This document shows positions 9,980-18,396 of a stretch of DNA of 18,422 nt, piece after piece. The notes beneath the pieces were generated by a model, which worked only from the letters and a program-made list of their open reading frames with translations, had not been told where the DNA came from and did no database searches. Position 1 is the first letter of the stretch. Each line of letters opens with the position of its first letter. The stretch is from positions 1-18,422 of the forward strand of contig JACQXL010000068.1 of the NCBI GenBank assembly GCA_016208805.1, given 5' to 3'. This stretch comes from Planctomycetota bacterium (GTDB lineage: Bacteria; Planctomycetota; MHYJ01; JACQXL01). Both the position numbers and the translations under genes were made by a program.

Positions 9980-11539
9980 ATGCCAGTTGTTCTTGACGGT
10001 AAACACCTGACCATTGAGGACCTGGTCAAAATAGCCCGGCACAACGAAAAAGTGCAACTTGCGCCCGAAGCCGTTGAGCGCATCAAAGTCTGCCGCGCCA
10101 TGCTGGAAGACAAACTCGCCAAAAAGGAAATCATGTATGGCACCAACACCGGCATCGGCGAATTTTCCGAGAAGATGCTCAACGACGAGCAGGTCAAGGA
10201 ATTCCAGCGTTATCTGATTTACAACCATGCGGCCGGCATCGGCGAGCCCGTGCCCATAGAACAAGTCCGTGCCGCGCTGGCCAGCCGCATCAATGTCCAC
10301 GCGAACGGCAACTCCGGCTGCCGCCCCGAGATTACGCAGACCATGGTGGCCATGCTCAACAAGGGCGTTACCCCGGTCGTTTGCGCCAAAGGCTCGGTCG
10401 GCGCCTGCGGTGACCTGGCCCCGATGTCCCAGGCAGCCCTGCTGCTTATGGGCGAAGGCGAGGCATTCTACCAGCCCGCAGGCAGTCCCGACACGAAGTG
10501 TCGGGATAAGGGCGAAAGGCTGCCCGGCCGGGTGGCCATGGAAAAGGCCAGCATTCCCATTCCCGGCCTGCAGGCCCGCGACGGCCTGGCCGCCATCAAC
10601 GGCTCCAACCTGCTGACCGCCATCTCTGCCTTGAATATTTTTGATATGGAACGATTAATCAAGCAGGCGGAAATCGCCGCCGCGATGACCATTGAAGCGC
10701 TCCTGGGCAACATGAAGCCCTACACCGCCAAACTCCACGAACTGCGCGGGTTCAAGGGTGCGATGGCGACGGCTGACAACATCCGCCGCCTGTTTGAAGG
10801 CTCAGACCTGACCACCGGCAAGATGAAAACCAAGGTGCAGGATGCCTACTCAATGCGCTCCACCCCTCAGGTGATCGGCGCGGCGCGCGACGCCATTGCC
10901 TACGCCCGCTCGCAGGTTGAGATTGAACTCAACGGCGTGGCCGACAACCCGATTTTTGTCCCGGAAATGAAATTGACGCTCACCGGCGCGAACTTCCAGG
11001 GCTCGCCGGTGTCCCTGCCCATGGATATGGCCGGCGCGGCCATCACCATGGTCTGCGTCATGTCCGAGCGCCGATTAAACCGCCTGACCAACCCGGCCCT
11101 CAGCCAGGGTCTGCCCGACTTCTTGGCGCACGAACCGGGCTTTTACTCCGGCATGATGCTCTCGCAATACACCGCCGACACCCTGATTGTTGAACAGCGC
11201 ATCCTGAGCGCCCCGGCATCCATCATGTCAATCCCGGCCGCGGCCGACCAGGAGGATTTTGTCTCGATGGGCATGAACACCGCCCTGAAAAACACCCAGA
11301 TTCTTGATAATGCCTACGGCATCCTGGGCATTGAATTCATGGCCGCCGCCCAAGCCCTTGATTTCCGCCAGTTCACGCCCGGTAAGGGCTCGCTCAAAGC
11401 CAGAGAAATCATCCGCAAGCACGTGGCGCATCTGGAAGTGGACCGGCCGCTTTATCCCGACCACAACACCATGAAAGAACTGGTGAAATCGGGTGAAATT
11501 CTTGAAGCCGTGGAAAAGATAGTTGGGAAGTTAAAGTAA
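9980..11539 (+). CDS. hutH: Histidine ammonia-lyase with an Ala-Cys-Gly MIO triad
   Basis: The gene encodes 519 residues of the aromatic amino acid lyase family, predicted to convert L-histidine to trans-urocanate and ammonia in the cytoplasm. Matching the Pseudomonas putida enzyme (numbering from memory) gives Tyr53 in YGTNTG, His83 in NHAAGIGEP, Asn207 in INGSN (=Asn195 after a 12-residue insertion), Tyr290 and Arg293 in YSMRSTPQV (=280, 283), Phe339 in GANFQGSPV (=329) and Glu425 in QEDFVSMG (=414). The MIO triad at 142-144 is Ala-Cys-Gly (GCC TGC GGT) within GSVGACGDLAP, where nearly all relatives have Ala-Ser-Gly; a Ser-to-Cys change is reported to allow cofactor formation in P. putida HAL. 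Residues QPAGSPDTKCRD between AFY and KGERLPG are an in-frame repeat insertion. hutU follows 74 bases downstream. Another aromatic amino acid substrate is possible, but the kept His and Glu favour histidine. Confidence 0.9.
   Translation: MPVVLDGKHLTIEDLVKIARHNEKVQLAPEAVERIKVCRAMLEDKLAKKEIMYGTNTGIGEFSEKMLNDEQVKEFQRYLIYNHAAGIGEPVPIEQVRAALASRINVHANGNSGCRPEITQTMVAMLNKGVTPVVCAKGSVGACGDLAPMSQAALLLMGEGEAFYQPAGSPDTKCRDKGERLPGRVAMEKASIPIPGLQARDGLAAINGSNLLTAISALNIFDMERLIKQAEIAAAMTIEALLGNMKPYTAKLHELRGFKGAMATADNIRRLFEGSDLTTGKMKTKVQDAYSMRSTPQVIGAARDAIAYARSQVEIELNGVADNPIFVPEMKLTLTGANFQGSPVSLPMDMAGAAITMVCVMSERRLNRLTNPALSQGLPDFLAHEPGFYSGMMLSQYTADTLIVEQRILSAPASIMSIPAAADQEDFVSMGMNTALKNTQILDNAYGILGIEFMAAAQALDFRQFTPGKGSLKAREIIRKHVAHLEVDRPLYPDHNTMKELVKSGEILEAVEKIVGKLK
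10486..10506. repeat. Palindromic element inside hutH
   Basis: TCCCGACAC, GAA, GTGTCGGGA: a perfect 9-bp stem with a 3-base loop. With its flanks it makes a 36-base (12-codon) addition between AFY and KGERLPG, which are adjacent in ordinary histidine ammonia-lyases. The left flank GCAGGCAG resembles GCAGTCAG that precedes TCCCG at 6136 and 7107, so it probably belongs to the same family as the elements in the giant gene. Confidence 0.8.
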
Positions 11540-11613
11540 GCCACAGATTATTTATCCAGAGGAACGAAGGACACGGATTAAATCAGATAAATCTGTTAAA
11601 TCCGCTTACTAAA
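11540..11613 (+). repeat. hutH-hutU spacer with short-period repeat hairpin
   Basis: The spacer holds CCACAGATTA (11541-11550) and a hairpin in which CGGATTAAATCAGAT (11574-11588) pairs with ATCTGTTAAATCCG (11591-11604) apart from one mismatch and one bulge. No Shine-Dalgarno sequence precedes the hutU ATG at 11614; the hairpin ends nine bases before that start, so it could affect initiation or RNA stability. No T-run follows, so the two hut genes can still be co-transcribed. Confidence 0.6.
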
Positions 11614-13257
<1,644 letters not shown>

Positions 13258-13392
13258 TATTCCATCCTTTAGGACAGACTGTAACCACCCTTGAACCATT
13301 GAACTCTGAAACCTTTAAACCAAGGATAGGGGGTCGGGGGTAGGTGGGGGGTATCCCCTCATGCCTTACCCTGATATGTAATATAACACGCC

Positions 13393-13672
13393 CTGACCTG
13401 TGGTGAGGCAACGAACCATATATAATGTACCATTAGTCCGCGCATACCGTCAGGTTAGCCCGTGCATATCGTTGGGCTTGAGTGGTTGGTGTTTAGTAAT
13501 AGGGGATATACCCTGTGCCGGCGGCTGATATATGGCGCGGCAACGAACCATATATAACACTTCTTACGCCAACCTGTGGCGCGGATACGAACCATACGGC
13601 CTATGCCCTTTGGGGGGTGGATGTTTAGTAATAGGGGTGTGTATGGTCCCTACACCTCATCGGGGGCGAAAA
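13393..13672 (+). repeat. Degenerate tandem duplication, 132-bp offset
   Basis: Two separate blocks recur at exactly the same 132-base distance. GGCAACGAACCATATATAA occurs at 13407-13425 and 13539-13557, and GTTTAGTAATAGGGG at 13491-13505 and 13623-13637. The sequence between them has diverged. A third, weaker copy of the first block (GGATACGAACCATACGG) lies at 13583-13599. ATATATGG (13528-13535) can pair with CCATATAT (13549-13556). Two conserved islands at fixed spacing suggest a structured or protein-binding element rather than coding sequence. Confidence 0.7.
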
Positions 13673-13735
13673 ACCAAGTATTTGTTGATTTCTGATAAAA
13701 GATGGTTATTATTAAGCAATATGCCGACTTGCAGT

Positions 13736-13771
13736 GAGCCCTTCGCTGTGGCTCAGGGTAAACTTAGCGAA
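13736..13771. repeat. Interlocked inverted repeats, dispersed-repeat type
   Basis: GAGCC (13736-13740) pairs with GGCTC (13750-13754), and TTCGCT (13742-13747) pairs with AGCGAA (13766-13771). The stems interlock, as in a pseudoknot. The translated form (EPFAVAQGKL) is one I recall from short repeats scattered in metagenome-derived genomes. Confidence 0.45.
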
Positions 13772-13809
13772 TCTGAGAATGACTATCAGAGTTGGGATAA
13801 GGAGAAATT

Positions 13810-14169
13810 ATGAAATCTAACCAGTTAGTTTGTCAGTGTCTGGAGAATATTTCGCGTAAGGCATTAGAAAACTATGGGAAAATAATAAAAGATTTTGTCC
13901 GCAGACGGCACGGCATCTATGCATTATACCGGAAGAATAAACTTTATTATGTAGGATTGGCTTCTAATCTTGCATCACGTCTAAACCATCATCTTCGCGA
14001 CCGTCACGCAAATACCTGGGATAGGTTCAGTGTTTATCTAACCGTAAGCGACAGGAGTTTAAGAGAATTGGAGACATTAGCGGTTCGTATTGCTTCACCT
14101 AAAGGCAATAAACAACAGGGTAAATTCGGCAGGACGGAAAACTTAAAGCGTAAATTCCCAGGGCTATAA
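13810..14169 (+). CDS. GIY-YIG nuclease domain protein, probably the 5' part of a split gene
   Basis: The ORF encodes 119 residues, most of them one GIY-YIG nuclease domain: GIY at 35-37, YVG at 47-49, Arg57 in ASRLNHHL, Glu88 in LRELETLA and Asn100 in SPKGNKQQG, the expected catalytic tyrosine, arginine, metal-binding glutamate and asparagine positions. Such domains cut DNA and occur in homing enzymes, repair proteins and restriction enzymes. ATG 13810 is preceded by GGAG at a good distance. The frame stops at 14167-14169, but another frame is open from 14154 and continues into a RAMA-like domain, so the full protein was probably GIY-YIG plus RAMA, about 230 residues. It is the first gene of the AT-rich block and lies upstream of an AlwI-type restriction system on the same strand. 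It may be an accessory, possibly modification-sensing nuclease (inference). Confidence 0.8.
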   Translation: MKSNQLVCQCLENISRKALENYGKIIKDFVRRRHGIYALYRKNKLYYVGLASNLASRLNHHLRDRHANTWDRFSVYLTVSDRSLRELETLAVRIASPKGNKQQGKFGRTENLKRKFPGL

Positions 14170-14501
14170 AATTATTACAGGCATACGAGATAAACGAAAT
14201 TATCGGAGACGACAAAAAGAGCAAAGAAACTATTCGTGAAAAATCCGGCAGTGGAAGGAAACCAATTCTTGCGTCTTATGTGAGCAAATTCAGGACAAAG
14301 AAATTACGTTGTTATGCTCACGACAAAATATATCGGGCGCATATACGGAATGACGGAACAATTTTCTTTAGGGGAAAAATTTATACTTCACCTTCATTAG
14401 CAGCCAAGCCTATTGTTAAAAGAGTCCCAAATGGTTGGACTGCCTGGAAATACGAACGCGCCCCGGGTGATTGGGTCTTTATAGACAATTTACGGAAATA
14501 A
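14154..14501 (+). pseudogene. RAMA-like domain ORF, likely frameshifted continuation of the GIY-YIG gene
   Basis: This frame is open from just after a TAA at 14151-14153 to the stop at 14499-14501. The only usable start is GTG at 14280, which has no ribosome binding site. The C-terminal half (YRAHIRNDGTIFFRGKIY, then TSPSLAAK and NGWTAWKYERAPGDWVFI) matches the RAMA pattern: a basic strand, DGTI, G.IY.SPS.AA, NGW..WK. RAMA domains are found with restriction enzymes and adenine methyltransferases and are predicted to read modified DNA. Residues before the GTG (IPRAIKLLQAYEINEIIG) read like ordinary protein, which supports one original gene with the upstream nuclease and a single-base slip near 14150-14165. 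A separate short gene started by GTG 14280 is the alternative. Confidence 0.65.
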
Positions 14502-14515
14502 TAAAGGGTTTTTTT

Positions 14516-16333
14516 ATGAAAAAACCATGGTCAATAACAACGACACTTAGAAACCCTGAACGTATTAGAAGTTTTCTTATTATGTTAAAGGATATTGAGG
14601 GGGAAGAATGGAATCCCAAAACGCAAGAGAAATATCAAATTCTGCTGATAAAACATAGGGTATATGGATATGGGGAAAAACAATTTTATAATGGTCTGTC
14701 TGCAAAGCAAGTTGAATTAATGGATAATCTTGATAAAGAGATTTCCTTTGATGAGGCAAAGAATATATTTAATTCCAAGGGCTATGAAGACCCTGCAATG
14801 AGAGGCAGGCAATCAATAAATCCCCTGAAAAAGTTAGGATTGGTTTCCATAAAAGACAGCAAGATTTTCATTACCGGGTTAGGGCAGTTGTTGCTTAAAG
14901 ATAATTATGATCTTGGCGAGATGTTCTTTAGAAGTTTCATTAAATGGCAAATTCCTAATCCTGATAGCGATGATTATAAATTAGATGATGGTTATGATAT
15001 AAAGCCATTTATTGGGACCCTTCACTTAATAAACGCCGTAAATCAAAAGACCATAAATAACGGTGAAGAACCAAAGGGTGTTAGTAAACAAGAATTCTCA
15101 CTGTTTGGCCCAACCCTTGTTAATTATGAGGATATTGGAAAATATGCAGATGAGATTCTAAAACTACGGGCTGAATTAAAAGGCAAGAGTAAGCAGGAGC
15201 AGAAAAAGATATTTGAACAATACAAAAAACAATTTGCTCAACAATTTCTACTAACTAAAAAGAAAGGTGCTATTGACCAGTTACTTAAAAACCTCAAAGA
15301 TTACGGTGATAATGCTATTCGGTATTTCAGAATGACCCGTTATATCTATATAAGGGGCGGAGGATTTTATATTGATTTAGAGCCGAGAAGGCAAATTGAG
15401 ATTAGCAATTTATTGTCTTTTGATAACGGGCAGTCAATATCATTTACGACTAAAGAAGAATATCTGGACTATATTGCTGATATTACTAAACCAAAACTTC
15501 CATGGGAAACTAAAGAAAAATTCACTGAGATTTTATCTGGGCTTATAAGAGATATTCGAATCTACGAACGCAAACTTTCTTTACCAGAAAAAGTTATTCC
15601 AGAATATAAAAGTTATGATAGTGATGGTCTTAAAAAACTCATTTACGATATCAGGGAATACAGAAAACATTTGCAGGGACGAGAGAATCATATAACAGCC
15701 CAAAATACTGAGGCAATCTCTAAATATATTGAAACCCTGCAGCATATTTACGATGAAGAAGATAAATCCATTGCATTAGAAAAATATACCGCATTAACAC
15801 TTTATGCCTTAAATGATGCCTTAAGTATTCAACCGAACTATCCTGTTGGAGATGACAACGAACCAACTTTTACTGCCCCAGCAGGAAAGCCAGATATAGA
15901 ATGTTACTATAAATCATTCAACGCTATTTGTGAAGTAACCATGCGGACCAGCAGGGACCAATGGTATCAAGAAGGTCAACCAGTAATGCGCCATTTACGG
16001 GACTTTGAAGAAAAGAATAAGGATAAAAAATCGTATTGTCTTTTTATTGCTCCCAGATTGCATAGAGACACATTGAATACTTTTTGGGTTTCGGTGAAGT
16101 ATGAATACGAAGGTAATCCGCAAAGAATAATTCCCTTATCAATCCAGAATTTTATTGAGTTATTAAAAACTCTTGTGGCCGTTAAACAAAAGGGAGAGTT
16201 CTTGCCTCATTCTGAATTGCTTAAGTTATTTGATGATATATTATCTATTTCTGGTAAAGTAAAGGATGTTAATGAATGGATAGGAAAAATTCCAGATACT
16301 ATTTCTACATGGCAAAAAAGATTGACCGCTTAA
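14516..16333 (+). CDS. AlwI-family type II restriction endonuclease
   Basis: The gene encodes 605 residues from ATG 14516. A longer reading from TTG 14471 would overlap the RAMA ORF and add unrelated residues. The N-terminus KKPWSITTTLRNPERIRSFL, followed by EKYQILLIKHRVYGYG, is the hallmark of the AlwI/PleI/BstNBI group, enzymes that cut or nick at a fixed distance from short asymmetric sites such as GGATC or GAGTC. The N-terminal and middle parts would bind the target. A PD-(D/E)XK-like site is visible in the C-terminal part: Pro459, Asp460, Glu462 in KPDIECYY, then Glu473-Val-Thr475 in CEVTMRT, with Thr in the place of the usual Lys. Two methyltransferases follow after four bases, as expected for a complete system. 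The length is near that of the natural nickase BstNBI (about 604), so nicking rather than double-strand cleavage is possible. Coding sequence is AT-rich, unlike the hut genes. Confidence 0.85.
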   Translation: MKKPWSITTTLRNPERIRSFLIMLKDIEGEEWNPKTQEKYQILLIKHRVYGYGEKQFYNGLSAKQVELMDNLDKEISFDEAKNIFNSKGYEDPAMRGRQSINPLKKLGLVSIKDSKIFITGLGQLLLKDNYDLGEMFFRSFIKWQIPNPDSDDYKLDDGYDIKPFIGTLHLINAVNQKTINNGEEPKGVSKQEFSLFGPTLVNYEDIGKYADEILKLRAELKGKSKQEQKKIFEQYKKQFAQQFLLTKKKGAIDQLLKNLKDYGDNAIRYFRMTRYIYIRGGGFYIDLEPRRQIEISNLLSFDNGQSISFTTKEEYLDYIADITKPKLPWETKEKFTEILSGLIRDIRIYERKLSLPEKVIPEYKSYDSDGLKKLIYDIREYRKHLQGRENHITAQNTEAISKYIETLQHIYDEEDKSIALEKYTALTLYALNDALSIQPNYPVGDDNEPTFTAPAGKPDIECYYKSFNAICEVTMRTSRDQWYQEGQPVMRHLRDFEEKNKDKKSYCLFIAPRLHRDTLNTFWVSVKYEYEGNPQRIIPLSIQNFIELLKTLVAVKQKGEFLPHSELLKLFDDILSISGKVKDVNEWIGKIPDTISTWQKRLTA

Positions 16334-16337
16334 TATT

Positions 16338-17144
16338 ATGAAGAAAAACTTTATATATAATGGTGATTGTATAGAAATCTTACAAAATGTGATTGATAAG
16401 AACTCAATTCCTTTAGTCTATGCTGACCCCCCATATAATTTATCTGGTAAATCATTAGACCTCCCGAATAATAAAACTGGCGGGGCTTTTTACAAGATGA
16501 ATGAAAAGTGGGATACTTATGATTATCCCGATTATCTTGACTTTACAGAAAGATGGTTGTTTGGCATACAAAAAGTTTTATTGCCTAATGGAAGTTTATA
16601 TATTTCTTGCACACAACACAATATTGCCGAGATAATATTCACCGCAAAAAAGCTTGGTTATAAGTTAAATAATATAATTTCTTGGTTCAAGACAAATGCA
16701 ATGCCTAATATCACCAAGCGAACATATACCCATTCAACTGAGTTTGTATGCTGGTTAGTCAAGGGTAGTAATTGGGTTTTCAACTATGATGAGGTTAAGA
16801 AATTTAATCCGCACAAAACACTTGACGGTAAAAATAAACAACTTAGGGATTTTTTAGATTTCATAGAATTACCTATCGTTCAGGGTAACGAAAGGATAAG
16901 GGGTAGTAATGGCAGGGCGTTACATCCAACTCAAAAGCCCGAAAAATTACTTGAGTTAATTATTAAAGCATCATCAAGAGAGAGCGATCTGGTTTTGGAC
17001 CCGTTTTTTGGTACAGGTACTACTGGAATAGTAGCACAAAAACTACATAGAAATTGGATTGGTATTGAAAATAATTTGGAGTATGTTAAAATAGCAAATA
17101 GGCGATTAAATATAAAAGTGGAATCTGAAAAATGCCTGAAATAA
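16338..17144 (+). CDS. DNA adenine methyltransferase (first of two), beta-class layout
   Basis: The gene encodes 268 residues. The catalytic motif IV, DPPY (residues 30-33, in YADPPYNLSG), lies near the N-terminus and the AdoMet-binding motif I, DPFFGTGTTG (221-230), near the C-terminus; this order is that of beta-class N6-adenine or N4-cytosine methyltransferases. HPTQKPEKLLELII (motif X region) precedes motif I. The enzyme would methylate one strand of the site cut by the upstream endonuclease. Spacing is tight: it starts four bases after the endonuclease stop, without a clear ribosome binding site, and overlaps the next gene by 13 bases, so the three genes are very likely translated as a unit. 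Full length, no missing motifs. The specificity cannot be read directly. Confidence 0.88.
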   Translation: MKKNFIYNGDCIEILQNVIDKNSIPLVYADPPYNLSGKSLDLPNNKTGGAFYKMNEKWDTYDYPDYLDFTERWLFGIQKVLLPNGSLYISCTQHNIAEIIFTAKKLGYKLNNIISWFKTNAMPNITKRTYTHSTEFVCWLVKGSNWVFNYDEVKKFNPHKTLDGKNKQLRDFLDFIELPIVQGNERIRGSNGRALHPTQKPEKLLELIIKASSRESDLVLDPFFGTGTTGIVAQKLHRNWIGIENNLEYVKIANRRLNIKVESEKCLK

Positions 17145-17998
17145 AATTACTAAAAGGCAATTGCATTGAATCGTTAGATTTTATAGAACCTAATAGTATT
17201 AATCTAATTTTCGCCGACCCTCCATACAACCTATCAGGCGATGGTAATCAAACCGTTAAAAGTGGGAAAATGGTTACCTGTAATAAAGGCAAATGGGATA
17301 TCATTGATGATATACATAATTTTAATGAGGCCTGGATTAAAGCATGTATTAAAGTTTTAAGAGATGATGGGACATTGTGGATTTCCGGCACACTTCATAA
17401 TCATCCCTCTGTTGGAGTAATTCTAAAGAAACTAAACCTTTGGATTATAAATGATTTAATCTGGTTTAAGAGAAATGCTCCGCCTTTACTGTCTCAAAAT
17501 CGCTTTGCTCCTTCAACCGAATTAATCTGGGTTGCAAGTAAATCTAAAAAGTATTATTTTGACTATGAGACCGCTAAGCGGATAGGCAATGGTAAACAAA
17601 TGAGGAATCTTTGGGAAATCAATGCCGAAAGACACAAAACAATACATCCCACTGAAAAACCCGAGACACTTTTAGAAAGAGTCCTATTAATTGGGAGTAA
17701 AGAAAATGATACTGTGCTTGACCCATTTATGGGTTCTGGCACAACAGGAGTGGTATCCAAAAAACTAAATAGAAATTTTATCGGTATAGAAATAGATGAT
17801 AAATACTTTGAAATAGCTAAAGACAGAATAGACAAAGCCAATGTTGAAACTCTTTTACCAGGGTTTGATAAAAAACTGGATGATAAAAAAGTAATAGAGA
17901 TCTATACTAATCAAACTCTTGTTTTGAGGGAAAAGGGCACCGGTTACAATCAAGTGAAAAATAGGATTCCCAAGAAAAACAAGATTAAGTCAAAGTAG
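17132..17998 (+). CDS. DNA adenine methyltransferase (second of two), beta-class layout
   Basis: The gene encodes 288 residues and is a diverged relative of its neighbour: DPPY at 29-32 within FADPPYNLSG, HPTEKPETLLERVLLIGS, and DPFMGSGTTG at 197-206. A Lys-rich tail of about 60 residues (ending KNKIKSK) is extra to the catalytic fold and could help bind DNA. An asymmetric recognition site such as GGATC/GATCC or GAGTC/GACTC has an adenine on each strand and needs two methylation events, which explains two tandem methyltransferases beside one AlwI-type endonuclease. Its start lies inside the end of the previous gene (13-base overlap, different frame). Confidence 0.88.
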   Translation: MPEIKLLKGNCIESLDFIEPNSINLIFADPPYNLSGDGNQTVKSGKMVTCNKGKWDIIDDIHNFNEAWIKACIKVLRDDGTLWISGTLHNHPSVGVILKKLNLWIINDLIWFKRNAPPLLSQNRFAPSTELIWVASKSKKYYFDYETAKRIGNGKQMRNLWEINAERHKTIHPTEKPETLLERVLLIGSKENDTVLDPFMGSGTTGVVSKKLNRNFIGIEIDDKYFEIAKDRIDKANVETLLPGFDKKLDDKKVIEIYTNQTLVLREKGTGYNQVKNRIPKKNKIKSK

Positions 17999-18138
17999 GA
18001 AATATAAGGAGTCCTGAAATGCCCAGACACCCCCGATGGGAATCCCCGAAACACGGTTCTGGACAGGAGGGACTCCATTACATTCCGCGGGGAATGACTG
18101 GAATGATTGGAAAGAGTTGAGATTGGAGGAGATATAAT
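17999..18138 (+). other. Spacer with inverted repeats before the SAP gene
   Basis: GGAGTCC (18008-18014) is complementary to GGACTCC (18070-18076), enclosing about 55 bases with further C- and G-rich stretches, and CATTCC (18081-18086) pairs with GGAATG (18091-18096). Without a T-run it is not a clear terminator. The strong ribosome binding site GGAGGAG at 18125-18131 serves the next gene. This spacer is less AT-rich than the genes beside it and could be another dispersed repeat. Confidence 0.5.
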
Positions 18139-18396
18139 ATGACTACAGATAATGTGTTACTTGAGGAACTAAAGCCCCCGGCTTACACAAAAGAAGAACG
18201 CGAGAAGATTGTTCAATACCTGATGGACCTCAGGACGGGTTTGATTAGAGAATTCCTCAAGGTTCATAATATTAATACTTCTGGGACAAAACCTGAACTC
18301 CGCGAGCGGATAGAGCAATGCTTTGAGGATGAGGAATTAAAGTATAACAGGCTGTCTAAAAAGTTACCAATATCTTACTATGACAGCCCAAAATAG
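18139..18396 (+). CDS. SAP-domain protein, possibly truncated by an internal TAG
   Basis: The ORF encodes 85 residues. Residues about 31-62 (LRTGLIREFLKVHNINTSGT, then KPELRERIEQ) fit the SAP fold, a helix-turn-helix-like DNA-binding motif: two amphipathic helices around a SGTK turn. The N-terminal LEELKPPAYTKEEREKIVQY resembles larger SAP proteins of unknown function that I recall as 200-300 residues. The ORF stops at TAG 18394-18396, but the same frame stays open to the window edge (SRYLIKNP), so this may be a truncated or readthrough gene. A strong ribosome binding site (GGAGGAG, seven bases upstream) supports ATG 18139. It lies after the restriction-modification genes on the same strand, and any link to them is inferred from position. 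Confidence 0.65.
   Translation: MTTDNVLLEELKPPAYTKEEREKIVQYLMDLRTGLIREFLKVHNINTSGTKPELRERIEQCFEDEELKYNRLSKKLPISYYDSPK

Larger units (their letters stand above)
13258..13809. other. Gene-free region: 132-bp degenerate duplication and mobile-type repeats
   Basis: This 552-base region follows hutU and precedes the restriction block. It has a G-rich tract (13329-13351, with runs of 5, 5, 2 and 6 G), a degenerate tandem duplication with 132-base offset (about 13393-13672), and near 13736-13771 a palindromic piece read as SEPFAVAQGKLSES that resembles dispersed repeats of metagenomic genomes. Composition shifts here from GC-rich on the left to AT-rich on the right, so it may be the boundary of an acquired block. 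A 93-codon frame at 13532-13813 runs through these repeats and shows no domain. Confidence 0.6.

Noticed and set aside
13329..13351. Possible G-quadruplex
   Set aside because: Only three runs of three or more G are present (5, 5 and 6) plus one GG, which does not meet the usual four-run pattern. The last run could as well pair with the CCCC that follows.
13258..13809. CRISPR array
   Set aside because: The repeated blocks number two (a third is weak), are 132 bases apart and are not separated by spacer-sized unique segments; no cas gene is present.
13532..13813. 93-codon open frame before the GIY-YIG gene
   Set aside because: Its first half lies in the 132-bp duplication and its second half in a dispersed repeat (read as SEPFAVAQGK). 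It overlaps the strong start of the next gene and shows no domain.
14471..14515. Upstream TTG start for the restriction endonuclease
   Set aside because: It overlaps the end of the RAMA ORF and adds residues before the conserved KKPWSITTTLRNPERIR start. ATG 14516 fits the family.
18008..18076. Intrinsic terminator after the second methyltransferase
   Set aside because: The GGAGTCC/GGACTCC pair has a loop of about 55 bases and no T-run follows.
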